Shown here: piece after piece, positions 38,601-52,316 of the stretch
How positions within the stretch are numbered: position 1 is the first letter of the stretch
Layout of the letters: each line of letters opens with the position of its first letter
Source of the DNA: Ficedula albicollis
Lineage: Eukaryota > Chordata > Aves > Passeriformes > Muscicapidae
Assembly: GCF_000247815.1 (NCBI RefSeq)
Contig: NW_004775927.1
Span: forward strand, 488,223 to 552,222
DNA length: 64,000 nt
Direction: 5' to 3'
Notes under the pieces: generated by a model
What the model was told of the DNA's origin: nothing
Databases searched by the model: none
Seen by the model: only the letters and a program-made list of their open reading frames with translations
Program-made: the position numbers and the translations under genes

Positions 38601-40662
38601 TGTGTTTAGGCAGGTTAGAAATTTTGTTTTAAATATATGCTTAGATGATGTATAGCACAATAAAACTGACTGAGGCCTGGAGAATTTACTGAATACTTTA
38701 CTGGACTGCCCCCAGAAACAAAAAAGACAGTAGTACACAGTAGGGCGATATATTATAAATGCATCCTTTTCACAAGATCTCTAGTGATTTTGCCCACAAT
38801 TTCTTACTTCTAAGTGAGTTATCACAAGCCATTGATTCCTTACAAAGTTAACAAGCAATAAGACAAGTTAACCTGGTGCTATTATGAGGCAATAATGTTG
38901 CCATCAGTGCATGCAACCACTGTATTTTGTTCATTTTTCCCTCAGGCACAATATAAAGAAGGCTGATCACATTTTTCAGCCACTATTCCACAATTAGACT
39001 GTATGTAAAATGCATAAACAGCAAAAGCATGCTGCAATTCAATTCTCTATTAATCTGGATGATGAAATAAAGAGACTTCCATTAAGACATTAACTTTTTA
39101 AAGACATAAATTAGAGAGAAACCAAGACTATCATCATACTCAAATCTGAAGCTCAGCTCTCTTTTGACACATCAATGTATGCCAATATAGACATTTAAAT
39201 ATGTATTCTTGCTAGAAGAGGTCAAACAATCATCAAGATTTTTCTAAACCCATTACAAAAACAAGTCACTGCCAGTTGCACTGTCAAGGCACATGAAAAG
39301 CTTTTTTTATGTTTCCCCTCTCCATCCTTCCCTGCTGTCTATATATGGTATGCTATTCTCTGCACAGCAAATAAAACCATGTAACTACACCTATAGAGAC
39401 TCTGAAGCAGTCAAAGTATAAAACAGCTGCTTGTTTTATATCTGTGTAGGACTTTAATTCTGGTCCTCCAGCAATGGAGCAAGAACATTAAACATCGTTT
39501 AGTTTCCACAAATCCATCTTAATAAGCAGAGAGTACAGCGGCAGTCACAAACACTGTCAGGTTCTAGCTGTGATGGCGTTATTCCTGTTGCAAACACATA
39601 GAGATACACACACATGTGGCACACACAAAGCTCATTACCTGAACAGCAATATGGAGCACACAGCCTCTCATTTGCAGACGGCTGAGCAGCTCTCTTGAAA
39701 AGCTCTGGCATTTCACGTAACAACCAAAAAGCCAGGACAAAGTCACACCGTGTTCTCAGGCATGACATTTTACAGATGCAACACACAAAAATACACCTTC
39801 CAGTTTTGCCTTTGCAGCTACGTATTGTACCGAAAGGAAACCGTGTGCTTAATTGATGCACACTAACCTGCACCAACTGATCCCAGTCTCCAGCCCCTTT
39901 CCTTCAGAAGGGTGGGCAAGGGAAGCCATTATGCACCCAAGGCATCCTTTAATGAACCACACTTCCTATTTACTTCACACACACCAGTTGTCTGGAAGCT
40001 TCCTCGTAAGCTCCCCATCAACTCCCCCAAATCCCACTGCCTCTTAAATTGTCTACAATGCACTCACAACAATACTAGCAAATCATAATTTGGAGAAAAT
40101 TAATGGTTAGAGAAATTAGCTCACAGTGAGTTTCAATTTTCTGTTTATATTCCCCAAATACACAAAAACATAAAAGGATTTAAGGTAGTAAGTAATCAGG
40201 TTTTCAGAGAGAGAAAAAAGCCAACATAAAAGCTGTGTTTCTATGCCTGCTGTGCTGAACATCATTATTCATGTACCAAAGCAGAAGTTTCTGCCGAACT
40301 TTAATGTTCATTGCCAAGGATGTAGCACAAATTATGCCTTTCTAGCACTTTTGCAAGCTGTCTTTGATTTCAGACCCACAAAACCATAATTGCAAGAAAA
40401 GCTATATTGTACGTTAAAGAAAAATATTTAAACTAAAGTTCTGCTTTGACATTACAACACATTCAATTTCATAAATATATTTAAATTATAATAGTCTTGA
40501 AGAAGATAATGACGTTACAGTGATAACAGCACAATGAAAGTCATCTACAAGTGCCAAGAGATTCATAAGGAAACAGTCTCAACACAAAGTCCCACTTCCG
40601 TGATAGAGACAATGACGCAGTCGTTTATATCAGAATACAAAAAGGTACAAATGACTACCTAC
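32666..40662 (-). other. TLE4: TLE4 intron between the two Q-domain exons (complete, 7,997 bp)
   Basis: Bounded by a GTAGGT donor at 40662 and a TTTATAG acceptor at 32666 on the minus strand. It contains one avian endogenous-retroviral solo LTR (34102-34522). A GC-richer stretch at about 35820-36260 has overlapping short ORFs but no recognisable protein; it may be an old transposon remnant that I cannot name. The rest is AT-rich sequence with nothing identified. Confidence 0.85.
34102..34522 (+). mobile_element. Avian endogenous-retroviral solo LTR (decayed)
   Basis: A 421-bp block starts TGTCCTGTTTTTGGCC with GAGTTAATTTTTACACAGCAGCC, the typical beginning of a common avian ERV LTR family. 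It ends with CTTATCTCAACCTATAATCTCTGAC, a GGTGGGGGAAGTGGCTGTGTGG word and a TGACA terminus. So it has TG...CA ends and the expected 5' and 3' blocks, while the middle is shorter than usual and diverged. No internal retroviral genes flank it, so it is read as a solo LTR. I saw no target-site duplication, which suggests age. Same strand as the upstream CR1, antisense to TLE4. The ERV class is not certain. Confidence 0.75.
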
Positions 40663-40725
40663 CTCTTGGGACAGGAAGGGAATGACTTGTGCACATATAG
40701 CATTCAGCCTCTTGACAATTTCTGC
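40663..40725 (-). CDS. TLE4: TLE4 coding exon, Q domain (63 nt, probably coding exon 5)
   Basis: The minus strand reads a T-rich tract and TTGCAG acceptor, then 21 codons beginning AEIVKRLNAI and ending VIPFLSQE, then a GTAGGT donor. This is an invariant-looking part of the TLE/Groucho Q domain, which forms the amphipathic helices of the tetramer and contacts partners such as TCF/LEF. It is phase 0 at both ends, so skipping it would keep the frame. The peptide is shared by all TLE paralogues, so the paralogue is assigned from the 16.8 kb exon. The preceding family exon (encoding a YYEMSYGLNIEMHKQ-like peptide) was not found between 40726 and 64000, which suggests a very large upstream intron. 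Confidence 0.95.
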
Positions 40726-42784
40726 CTGCAAGTCACAAGAAAAAAAGAAGTTCAATTACATAAATGCGGCTGTCCCCCATTAACCCTAAAGAGACATTTG
40801 TTTGTTTTTTTTTTCAACTCTGGCCCAGAGATGTTCTCAAATAACAAAATTATTTGCACATGGATCCAAATATACTTAGGAAGCTAGCAATTTCTGGATA
40901 AAATGTTTTCCTTTAAAAAACACTATTGAAAACTGATACAAAGAGTAGCTAATTTTGATTCCATAGTCACAGGAATTTAAAGAACAGAATCTTCAGGAGA
41001 TGTAACAAAAAAGATAAACAAAATTCTGTGTATCAAACTGAACTCTCTCCTACAATGCAAAAGGAAGGATCACTTCAAATAATAGCAATGCCATTGTAAG
41101 CAAAGGAAACAACTACACCATTACTTGTAACAGTGCATATCATGAGAACATTACCATTGAAATATACAATCTTACTGATAATCATTCTACCATATATTTC
41201 AGAAAGGAATACTGCAATCTTGTAACACACTTCTGCTGTTATCTCTTATCCTGGTTAGTAGTAGCTACTTTCATGTGGCAGCTGTAAACACAGACTAGTA
41301 ATACACCATGTTTTATTTTCATACCAGAGATCAATTCTTATTCTCTGTATTTAATCTGAAAATATCAATAGAGACAGAGGAGATCTGTTTAGATAACACA
41401 AGAATTACAGCTCCAGAAGCAGAATATTCAAAGCCACACAGACTTTCCGAACATAAATCATAATGTTCTTACAATAAATTCTAACCAGGATCAGTTCCTC
41501 ATTTTACAATTGGACAGAATGCTTTTCCTCTTGGAAAGCCACAAATCATGTGACAAAGACACACTAACATGCAATTTAGCATTCCCTCTTCTAAAAGCAA
41601 ACCTTCCAGCTTTTTAGCTGTCTTTTAAATGGTAAGCACTCGGAAAAGAATCTATAGATCGGAAAAGCTCACAAGGAGCAGTAAAAAGTCAGACGTTCAT
41701 ACAAAATAAATGTGGGTTCAAGGTATATTACAGTTAGAGAGCTATGTAACCAGCAGATATGGTTTGCAAGAGGTAAGAGCACATGTGAAACTAACTCTGC
41801 CCCCTTGTGCATACTGTGTGATACAGACAAGTTAATACATGCTGTTTTGGAATACTCCTCCCTTTCTCTGAAATCCATCTAGATTCCCTTATGCTATTTA
41901 TACAGAAATTTCTGTGTTAAACTACCCACGTATCTCCCCACTGGTCTTCACTGTTTATGCAAGTCCTCATCTCATTAAATTTATGCATTTTCATAATTTT
42001 TTTGTATTTGTCTACTACATCTTTTCTTTCTATTCAGCTTACAAGACACTTTATAACATGTTCCGTTCAAATAAAAATCTAAATTATCCACAAATTTAAA
42101 ATGCACCTATAGTATCAGATATCCCACAAGGCAAAACTTAAATATTCCTTTAAACAGACAGCACTCACTACACTAGTTGACAAGGAATTCTATTAACTGC
42201 TTGTTACAGAGAGGAGCACAGGGAGTGGCAAGCTGTGTGCACCTAAGCTTCAGCCAGAAAGGCTGTACAATCCAATGCAGCATTATTTGATCAAAGAAAT
42301 GTAGACTGTAATACAAGGCACAGCTGTAAAGTACCTGTTCTTAGTGGTTCAAGCACCATTAATCTAGTCACTTCCAAATTTTGGGCTCCAGCCATACTGC
42401 TATTTTTTTTGCAGAAATCTCCCGAGTGCCCTAAAGCCAGAGAGAAAACTACACACTCTATTTTCCACATGAGCAGAAAATTCCCAAGTGCCCCTGTCTT
42501 GGCATAAGCTGAAGCCACCCTGACCTGCTGTTTAACACACATATGTGCCTTCATAAAAAAACAGGCAGATCATGCTTTCTTCTGCTGCAAAACAACTCCT
42601 CCCTGTCTTTAAAATGCCTGTCACAACCTTCCCCTGCAAAGCTCCATGGGGGTGGCCTTTGAAAAACCACTCTTCTACCTCAGCTACATTAGCTGGATAC
42701 CTTTACTGCACTGCTGAGGAGCTAAGAGCAAAACCAGCTCCAGTGCCATGCAGGAGCTCAGCCTCTTATTTTAAAAAGTCTGTA

Positions 42785-42900
42785 GATTCATAGACTTTAA
42801 GGCCAGAAGGGACTGTTACAATTGTCTTATCTGACCTCCTGGGTAACACAAGCTGTAAAACTTCACTGGCTCCCCCATCAAACCTGGAAATTACCGTTCA
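42785..42900 (-). mobile_element. Old CR1-type LINE relic, 3' end
   Basis: The plus strand reads AGATTCATAGACTTTAAGGC, CAGAAGGGACTGTTACAATTG and CTGACCTCCTGGGTAACACA. This resembles the reverse complement of an ancient sauropsid CR1-type 3' end. It is short and diverged. The family assignment is from remembered pattern, not alignment. Confidence 0.6.
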
Positions 42901-44639
42901 GCTAGAATACAGCTTAGTCAACAAAAATAATTGTTTTCACTTTGAGGCATTTCTTCTCAATTAAGGTACTCAACCACAGACATTTCAAGTTGTTTCAGTT
43001 ATGATGCTTTTCTTTTTATCACTTCTCATCCCCCTCTCCACCAGAAGTATGTCTCTCTTCTTCCACTCTTCTGGCCAAAAAATGGCTGAAATATATTTGC
43101 TCAGTATTTATACAAAAATTCACCTCTGGCAGATTCTGAACCTGGGAAATGTTCAACTAAAACCAGTTCTCTAAAAAGCTGTAAGTAATTGAAAACAGGT
43201 GGCTGAATATAAACAGTTACACAACTGTAATAAATCTCTTGATATCAATCCCACTGGAGTGCAGAACAAGTCCTTTCATGCTGTATGCAGGGAAGTGAGC
43301 TGATGGAGACAGCATCCAGCTCAGCCTATGGAGAAGAAAAAAAGCTAAAACAGCTTCAAGCAATATTGAAACATTCCTCAGCAGCATTTCTCTGCTAGGT
43401 TGGTCACAACAAAGCCAAAAAGCCCACGCTATTCCAAAGTGTCTGCATTTTTCCCTTATTAAAACAGTCATCACCTTCCCTAACTAAGAGCATCCCCAGT
43501 TGCATGATTGTGCACACAGTTACCCTTTATCATCCTCCAAACTCAGGCAGCAAGGAAATAGCCCAGCTGAGCAGCAGCAGACTGCAGAGACACAGCATGA
43601 CTGAGGCACGGACTGCCTATCTTTGGAGACCACATGCAGTCTGAAGGCATGAAGGAAAACGCTGTGTACATGCACAAATGATAGCAAGGTACACGTTCTG
43701 TACCAAGAAGAGTCTCACTCAGACATTTTCACACGGTAAATATGAAGTACACTCCGTCTCAATACTGCAACTGTTTCAACAATTAACTGCAGGAGATAAT
43801 GCCACAGCAGCAGGCTTGATTGTCTGCCACAAAACATACAAGAGTAAGGAGGTAGCTGCCAGAAGCTAGTTGAGTGGGTTTCTTGAGAGGCTGCCCTGAA
43901 GCTTGAAGGTGTAGCTACCGAAGACATAGATTAGCATCTCAGTAGCCCTACTCCTACTATCCCTGGAGGGAGCCTGGAAACCCATTTTTCTTTGCCTAAG
44001 CTGCAAACTCTGACACAAGGTAAAGCACAACTCCACATTTCTACTCACACACTTTTTAAAAACCCTACATTTGAACAAGATTTTAAGATTTCTTTTTTCT
44101 GTTAGGCATCAATGGGTTTTTCATGATGAGTCTAACTGCCAGGAGAAGGAAAAAGTATGATTTCATACAACCAAGCGTCCAATTCCTCACATGGAAAGTC
44201 AAAGTTGCCTCGGAAACATGGCTGCTTCTGCAGTCATCTAATTTTACCTCGTTTGTCCCACAGGACCAGGCTTTAGAAAGGCTTCATTTATTTACAGGCC
44301 CTTCCACTGGGCTTCAGTTATCAGCCAGAAAGGCTGTGGACACACACACTTCTAATGGCCTGTGTTTTGAAACCAAGTCTAATCTGATGGCACAGTGCCC
44401 AAACTCCTTTTCCAGCATACCCATTAAAGGATGTAGGTTATTGCTGTTGTCACCATTGATATTTGTCATTGTAATGTAATTAGGGCCCTAAAATGATGCA
44501 TTACAGCCCTTGGCACAGCTTCTATTAAAATCTTTTCTTCTGCTCACTGAACTGCGACCTGCTTTCTGATGAATAACAGACAGACAGCTTTAGGGTGAGG
44601 AACAGATTCATCAAAGTAGTATTTTCCAGCTCTGGAAAT

Positions 44640-44660
44640 AAAATAAATAAATAAATGAGT
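44640..44660. repeat. (AAAT)n microsatellite
   Basis: About five AAAT-type units; short. Confidence 0.7.
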
Positions 44661-47600
44661 GAGAGGGCAACCTAAAAAGAAAAACATGAGGAGGGGGGTG
44701 AGGGGGAAGGAAAGCAAACAGCATACTTGAATTTCATCTGACCACTTGAAATTCTGATTGCATCTAATGACTCTTTCTTAGGACAACATATTCTCAGCCT
44801 GTGAATCACATGGTTAATCAGGGCTCTAATCTGCTATCCATCAGCCTATGCCAGCACTGTAAATTCCAATTACATTTATAGGTTATGTGGGTCATGCATT
44901 CCTGAACAACTATATTCACGGATATCCCATGTAAACTGGCACATTTTCTGAAATGCTGTTGTTAGTGTTACTGAATGTTATAATAATATTCAAAGCTTTA
45001 TGAAAGCTCCTGATAAACAACTGCTAAATTATTGCCTGTGGATACAGCATGATGCTCTGAAACAGCATTAATGGCCCAATAAAAGGGTGACTGTTCATGC
45101 CAAAATATAAAAAAGATAGCTTTTGCTGCCACAGTTTGTCAAATCTGTTAACGAACACCGACACTTCTATTACTCCTTTCCCTCAACACAGAAGATGCTT
45201 GGTTTTGCATAAAAACACACCGGCATGGAACCAGAAAAGATGAAGGAAAGGCAGAAAGGAAAGGCTTGGGCTTGAATCGCCTTTTTGCTTATGTACTGCA
45301 AGCTTGTATTGTTAGCATCCTTTGGGAGACACCCACAAGACACTGTTTTCAAAATTTTGATCTCTTTTCATAGCCACTTATGCAACATCATTTTTAAAAA
45401 GATAAAGATTAAATATTTATTAACTACAATGTTAATGTTTTTCTAGTTTTCAGCGTACCAAGAAATGATAATAAAATCACTGTGCCAGAATCTGTTCCCA
45501 GTAAAGTTATGAGGACCCGTATAAGTCAACAGTCCCCTCAGAATTGTTGCAGGGATTCAACAAGATTCAAGAGCAAAAGCTTAAGCTTCTGATTCAGACA
45601 ATGCAATCTTTTTGACCTTTGATGGTTAAATGTTACTGTATTTCCTAAATGCACCCAAAAAGTTGACACCTTAAGTTCACAAGTGCCTACAAAGAGTTCT
45701 GAAAAATGTTCAAAGTCTGTAGACAAGACTGTACCTTAGGCCACATGTGGTGACCCAGTCTATGAAGGGGGCTCAGTAAAGCTGGTCCTTGGAGCACAAC
45801 CATGGCTCCACAGCTATCAGTTGTAGGAAAAGAGGAGCATGTGATGGACCATTAGTCTCCTAAATCCCTTTCAGGATGGAAACGCAGTGGTTTAATTCAA
45901 TTTACCCTTGCCACACACAGCTAAAATAGGACATAAGCACTCGGTTAAATATGTTCAAGTGCCTTAATTAGCATTTGAGCATATGTCCAAATTCTTAGCG
46001 CTGATTGAGATTAAAAAAGAAGCAAGAGTCATATAAACTCCAGATATTAAAGTATTCAGAAATGTTTTAACAAATAGGGAGTTCAGAATAAATTTGCTGC
46101 ACAAAAATATCTATTTGCACTCCCTTTTTCCTGGGAAAAAAAACCCCATAAATGATTCTTCGGGAAAAAGAAAATTAGGATTTTATTTATAGCACATAAA
46201 CTTTGGGAAAATATTTCCACTATATTTCATGAAGTTCCATGGTTATTACAATTATAAAAAATCGCCGGTAAAGAATTACCACTGGAGGCTCTAGGTTTGT
46301 CAGTGGAATGGAAACAAAACTACTATATATGTATTGTTGAAATAAACCAGAATAATAAAACATTATTGGGAAACCCATTTCAGCAGCCAGTAGGAAGAAG
46401 AATATATGCAATTACGCTTTCAGAAAAATAATCTGCAACAACTGTTATTTCAGGTTTAATTTGTTCTACACAATGCAGGCTTTGCCAAAAAGATCAATCT
46501 AGTTTATTAAGTGCTTACCAAGAACACATGCACACACCCTAAACAAGCATTTCACAAATTAGTGAGAACAAAAAAAACATTATTACACTGTATGAAACAT
46601 ATCATGATTCTGAATAAAGCAAGCAAAAAAGCTAATCTTAGTATTTCACAGAAAATTAACTCTTCATTCATAAAGAAGAATGTGTTTTGTTTTAATCACA
46701 GACTTTTGTCTGGAAGTGCTTACTCCAGTTCTACAGAACTACAAGGCTTGAATATGTAATTTCTCTTCAGCCCTGAAGGAATGGTGTTTGGAAACCAAGA
46801 CACAAAGAGACAAGCCTTATAGTCAAAGCAAGCAGAGGGAAAAGACCTTCTTACCTTCTGTGATAAGCAGGATACTAAACCAAAAAGATCCTCTTCACTA
46901 AGGCAACTGCTGATGTTTAGGAGATATAGTTTGAGCAATGCACATACAAGCTGCATGTAACCACCACCATTCGATAGCCAAATAACCATAGGTACCATTC
47001 TCCACCTCACTTTTCTAGCAACGTTTTAGACAAACATCCCAGATAAGCTCATAAAGTGATGTAACTTTCCCTCCGCAAGTTCATTTAGTGTTTTGTAAGT
47101 TAATTTAGTTGCCTATTTTGCAAAAAAATACTGCAAACAGCAGCATAAGCAGTAAACTGGAGTGGCAGATTTCTCTAAATCAATTTGCTAATGTACATAC
47201 TACTCTGTGGGCTGGTGAAGTGAATTGATAAGACACAGCTTTTATTTAATGTCTCAAGAATCACATGGAGCTGAACTGAGCATGAAAGGATATGTCCTGA
47301 ATCATTCATGACTAGAACAATAAAAAGCAAGTCAAGTTGGGTGACATATAAACATGCATCAAGCCTGTCACCTGATGAAGTCGATGGGCTTTTGTTAATA
47401 TCAACTTACATCAGCAAGTAGGGGAATAGAAATGCACAGCCTGGAGATTACCAAAGTTCTTCAGTTGCTCAGGCAGCCACGAAGCTGCATCCTGCCTTGC
47501 CCTGACATATGTACCTGCAGAGCATCCAGAAAAAAAGGCTGCAAGCGGAACTTAAAACGACAAAAGACTGGCTTCTATTTCCCTTCCTCAAAGGCAGCAG

Positions 47601-50600
47601 GAAACACTTGCTGAAAAATCAGACAGAAATTAGTAAAAGGACACTGCCACAGGAAATGCTGTTTCCGTCAGTACAGCTTTGAAGTCCTCTTTAAGGTACT
47701 ATGCCTTCACCAACAAGCAATCCTCAGCATTTCACAGCAATATCTTTTTTGTGAAATATGTCCTCATTACATAGGGATGAGAAGTTTCCATCACTCTCTA
47801 CCAATTTTTAAACTGTGACTTCACAGCTTAAAAAAATACAGAAAAAAAAATGTTTTAAGCTTATAGACCTATGGCAGCTTCAGCTCAAAGTCAGTATTTC
47901 GCATCTGTCCCCTAGCTGCAATTAGGTCAAAATTTCACATTTTAATCTTTCCCATAACTGCTGAAAGACAGCAGCACATGCACAATCCCCTAGTACTCAA
48001 TTTCTGCCCTTCACACACTCTGCCAAAGAGTCTGACCACAGTTCTGCACCTGCTGGAAATGGCACAAGCCAGTCTGAGCCTGTACTTGCAGCTATATGCA
48101 TACATTGGTTTTAGACTCTGGTTTAATTTAGCTGGGGGGAAAAAAAAGTCTCCTATGTCTTTATTTACAACAGGCGTTTTTTATACTTTGTCTCACAGGA
48201 GCGACAGAAAAACTAGAACAAAATTAGAAAGGAGTTAGAAAGGAATGCTGAAGATCAGTAGTTCCAATGTTTTATCATGAAAAATTAAACAAAGAAAAAA
48301 AAGACTGAGAGTGTAAAAATCTGTTCTCAGTAGGCCTGTGTTTAACTTGAGGTGCTGGCCTTAACTCCTCTGAAAAAATACTAAGGGGGCAAAATTTCAC
48401 AGAAAAGGTGAAAATATCTAGCATTTTAATCTAAAAGAAATCATGCTTTTAAAATTTACGTACGTATGTTGTGTTTACAAAAGAGAGCTCCGATTTTAAA
48501 AAAAAAAAAGGTTACCATAAAATAAACACTGCAGCAATTTTCCCTCTACAAAACAGAATTGTCAATGTCATCTTCTGACCCTCACCAGAACTTCACTGCA
48601 AATACATATAAAGGAAGACTCAGAAATAGCTATAGGTACCTGTTATCCTTCATCCACTCTCTGTATTATGGCTGCACTGCTTAATCTGGAGCAGCATGCT
48701 TCAAATGTTAATCACTTAGAAGCTGACATGCTACCAGAGTTGAGACCTGCGAAGTTTGTGAGAGATTTCCAGTTACACCTAAAAAGTTATACTTTACAGT
48801 CTTGATACTTGCAGAAAGCACTGCAACTAGCAGCAACAGACAATGGTCCGCCAAGAAAGAAAATTAAGTTTCTCCAGAAAGTATTGTGCTCTTCTAGGTT
48901 TTAATGAACTACATAAAACCAATCAATAAACTGATAAAAGCAGCAATCAGAAGTCACCCATAAAAACAAGAAATACAATGTGACTGCTGAACTTAAGTTT
49001 ATTTTCTTCCAAACTCATCTGGAAGCCAGGAATCAGTCCTTCTGCATCAGGAAGAAGACTAATATTTCTCTCCCACCTTTGGTTTCTTTTGTTTACCTGC
49101 CTCAGCCCTGCAGGTTATGAAAGATGGAGCCCATAGTTTGTCTGATTCATTGATAGTCACACTCGATTCTGCTTGCTTCCAGAAAAGAAAACACAAGGAA
49201 TGAACACTGATCTATTTGGTGGATTTGTTAATTCTGTTTACAAGAATTCCCAGAGTGCTTGGACACTTTGCTGGGTATTACCTTCACTCATTTACCTCTT
49301 CCTCCTACTCAGCAATTTTTCACAATACATCACAAACAGCAATCAATTAGTGCAAGAAATAAAAAGTATTTACTTTAAGGAAACAATATTTTAACTCATT
49401 TTCCATTACCATGAAAAATGAGCAATACTCAGATGCAATTTCTGCAGATTGACTCAACAGATTTTAGCATTTGTAACAATAGACAAAAATATTGCCCCTT
49501 TTTAAGCCAATACAGAACATCAGTTTTAACATCCCTGAAAAACAGTGCAGTGGATTCTGTGGCAATGATATTACCAAGTTTCAATTTTGAATCCTTACAA
49601 AGACAGAAATTCAAATAAGGCCTGTTAGTCTCTCACATTTTAAACCAAGTTAAGTATGATACCTGCTAATTCTTTCTCAAGGTATAAGATTCATACTTTA
49701 TCAAATCCCAGTTGCTGGAATAGAGTGATCATCAGGGAAGCAGAGTACATTTAAAACACCTTTCTCTCTTTCTCATCTAAAGTAGTTTTTGTTTGTTAAA
49801 TCAACACACTACAAGTGAAAGTTTACTAAAACACTAAAAGTGTGTAAGTAGGACACATTTTCTTTTACTCCAAATTTAAATGTAAGTTTCAGCTTCAGGT
49901 TTGGCTCATGATTTCCTCATGCTCGAGATGGCAATGCCATAGATCTACAGAAGCACCAGCTGAAAACTTCCAGTACTTTGTGGGTAAGGGCAGCTTATAA
50001 CTAGGAGCTTACACCACGGATGACACAGTCAGCGAGGATCCCAATTCCCTTTCTCTGGAGCATGAGAGTACAAGGAACAGTGTCATGGAGCTGGGGAGAT
50101 GAGCAGAATCTCCAACAAGACTGGACATCCCACACTTCACACAGGTCTGCCACCACTCAGATGATACTGATTCCTAGTTGTATTTTTTAAGTAAAATACT
50201 TGCTGCAGCAACCAGCTCAACAGGAGGGGATTCTTGATGCAGCAGAATACTGCTTTCTGAAGAGGAATAACACAAAAAAAAGACTGCAGTTCCAAATCCT
50301 ATTGAGAAGAAAATATTGGTATGAATTGTCACTGCTCATAATTTCAATCATTGTTCATCATAATGACCTCTGCCAAAAATAACTGTTCGGATTTCAGCAC
50401 TTCTACAATTAGGATTGCTTGCTATTTTTCCTTCTAAGTGAAGGACAATGAAAGAATAGGTAATTTAAGCCTTTAACATGTGAATACCTAACAAATGGTA
50501 GTTTCACTAGGGAAATACCTCTAAAACAACCTGGTAGTTTACAATTCTCTTTTTAGCCTTCCTAAGAAGACACATTTGCAAAGCAAAAGCTAAGACATTT

Positions 50601-52284
50601 GAAAGACATGCATGCTTAATATGTTCACAAAAATTCCCTTGTCCAAGACAGCTGGATACACTAAATACACATTGATGTTCAATTCACTTGCATGGCATTC
50701 CTCCAGTAAAACTTCTACCAGAACAGACAGAATCTGAGTCAAGCAACACCTAATGGCATTTATCTTCAAATTACATCAGCATTATTGAAGTTTTCACACA
50801 CTCTTCATCTAAAAGGGATTTCAACATATAATATTTTTTTTGTAAAAAAGTAACATTTAAGACAATGCCATAAAAAGCAGAACAGGAGGAATGGAGCAAG
50901 AAATCTTTTCTGGTTAGGAAACGTAGATTTCATGGAACATTTTCCAGCGTGTAATTCCTGTGGGATCACCCTTTGTGGAGAGCTACTATGAACTGCATTA
51001 ATTTCAGACAAATGCTCAAGACACACCATATGTTAAGTGTGCTTTTCATGATCCTACACCTACAAACTCTAATAAGAGCATCTAGAACATGGAAAACACT
51101 TCAAATGTAAGCAAATATGGGGGTAAATAACTCTCTAAACAGATTAATCGTGTGATCAGAGCAGTTCTCCTTTAACAGGTTCTTATCAAAAGAGGCATCA
51201 GTCAGAACAAGACTGCTTCACAAAGCTGCACCAGTTTCACACCCATGATCTGGGCCAGAAACACGGATTACACACTCACCAATTATGATGTACTAGGCAT
51301 AGAAGAGGCTCTCCCTGAATCCAGCTACTCTTGCTTGTCCCATCCTTCTGTTGACAACATTTTTGTGGGCATGTGATAAACTAAGCAATGAATTCACCCA
51401 CATTAAAGCAGACACCACTTTTAAAGGAAACGGTTTTTTTCCAAAACAAAAGCCATCCCAGACCCAGTTTATCACAAGGCTGATCCAAATGCAGGATCAC
51501 CCCATTCATTACCACTGCCATCTTTTGCCTGCTCGAAGTGCACAGAAGACTTCAGTCTCAGAGGTACAAAATCTCCAAGATGAGACTTACTCTGAACACT
51601 CCCTTGAAAATGAAAGCACAGTTAAAGCACCAGCATTTCTGTCAAGCTGCTCATCTTATTAGAGATACCAGTAGTTCTCTGGGCAAGATAAGGCACCCTG
51701 CTTCACTTCTTCCACTACACTGCCACAAAGTCATATTGGTATCAATCATATCCTAAACATTCCTCCTCTCAGGTTAGTATCATGACTGGTTTAACCAACA
51801 TTTCAACTAGCCTTTAGAGCCACCTGTTAGATATCTGGTAAATCAAATCACAAATACCCAACTCCACAGTGAATTCAAAACAATAAATAAATATTGCAAG
51901 TAGTGCAAATTAGTGGCAGACATACAAAGCCATACTGGTCAAATGAAGAAATTGAATACTGTGGTCAAAACTGTGAAGAATAACCCACACTCACAAAACA
52001 ATGTATGTCTTTTCAGTTATAGCAGACAAAATGAGAGACAGCAAAACTACATTTCCATGCCCTGTTTGTTGTGCATTTAAAGGATTTCTGGCTTTTTAAC
52101 ATGGAATAATTCTATAGGCTTGTTAATTTCATATTTAGCTTGCTAGGCCTGTAATCTTGCCACTCTTTTAATCAAATAGATTTCAGGTGAACATTTACAT
52201 GAAAAATACTCAAATTCAAATCCTAACATTTTTACCCACAAAATACACAAAGGTTGGATACATTCTTGTTTATGAAAAATTACG

Positions 52285-52316
52285 CATAGTTTGTGCATAG
52301 TTTTGCACAAACTATG
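52285..52316. repeat. Perfect inverted repeat (13-bp arms, 6-base loop)
   Basis: CATAGTTTGTGCA at 52285-52297 is the exact reverse complement of TGCACAAACTATG at 52304-52316, separated by TAGTTT. It could extrude or fold as a hairpin. The arms are too short for a typical microRNA precursor, and there is no transposon terminus or target duplication around it. Confidence 0.85.

Larger units (their letters stand above)
16830..40725 (-). other. TLE4: TLE4 gene, internal part (three coding exons and two complete introns)
   Basis: Three minus-strand exons at 40725-40663, 32665-32591 and 17034-16830 join in frame to give 114 codons plus one base of a Groucho/TLE corepressor. TLE proteins form tetramers through the N-terminal Q domain and are recruited in the nucleus by DNA-bound factors (for example HES, RUNX and TCF/LEF proteins) to repress transcription; this is family knowledge. 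Order and phases match the TLE family: Q-domain exon of 63 nt, Q-domain exon of 75 nt, then a GP-domain exon of 205 nt. The gene runs off both ends of the window: N-terminal exons should lie above 64000 and the CcN, SP and WD40 exons below 1. No promoter or polyadenylation site of the gene is inside the window. The paralogue call rests on the third exon. Confidence 0.95.
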
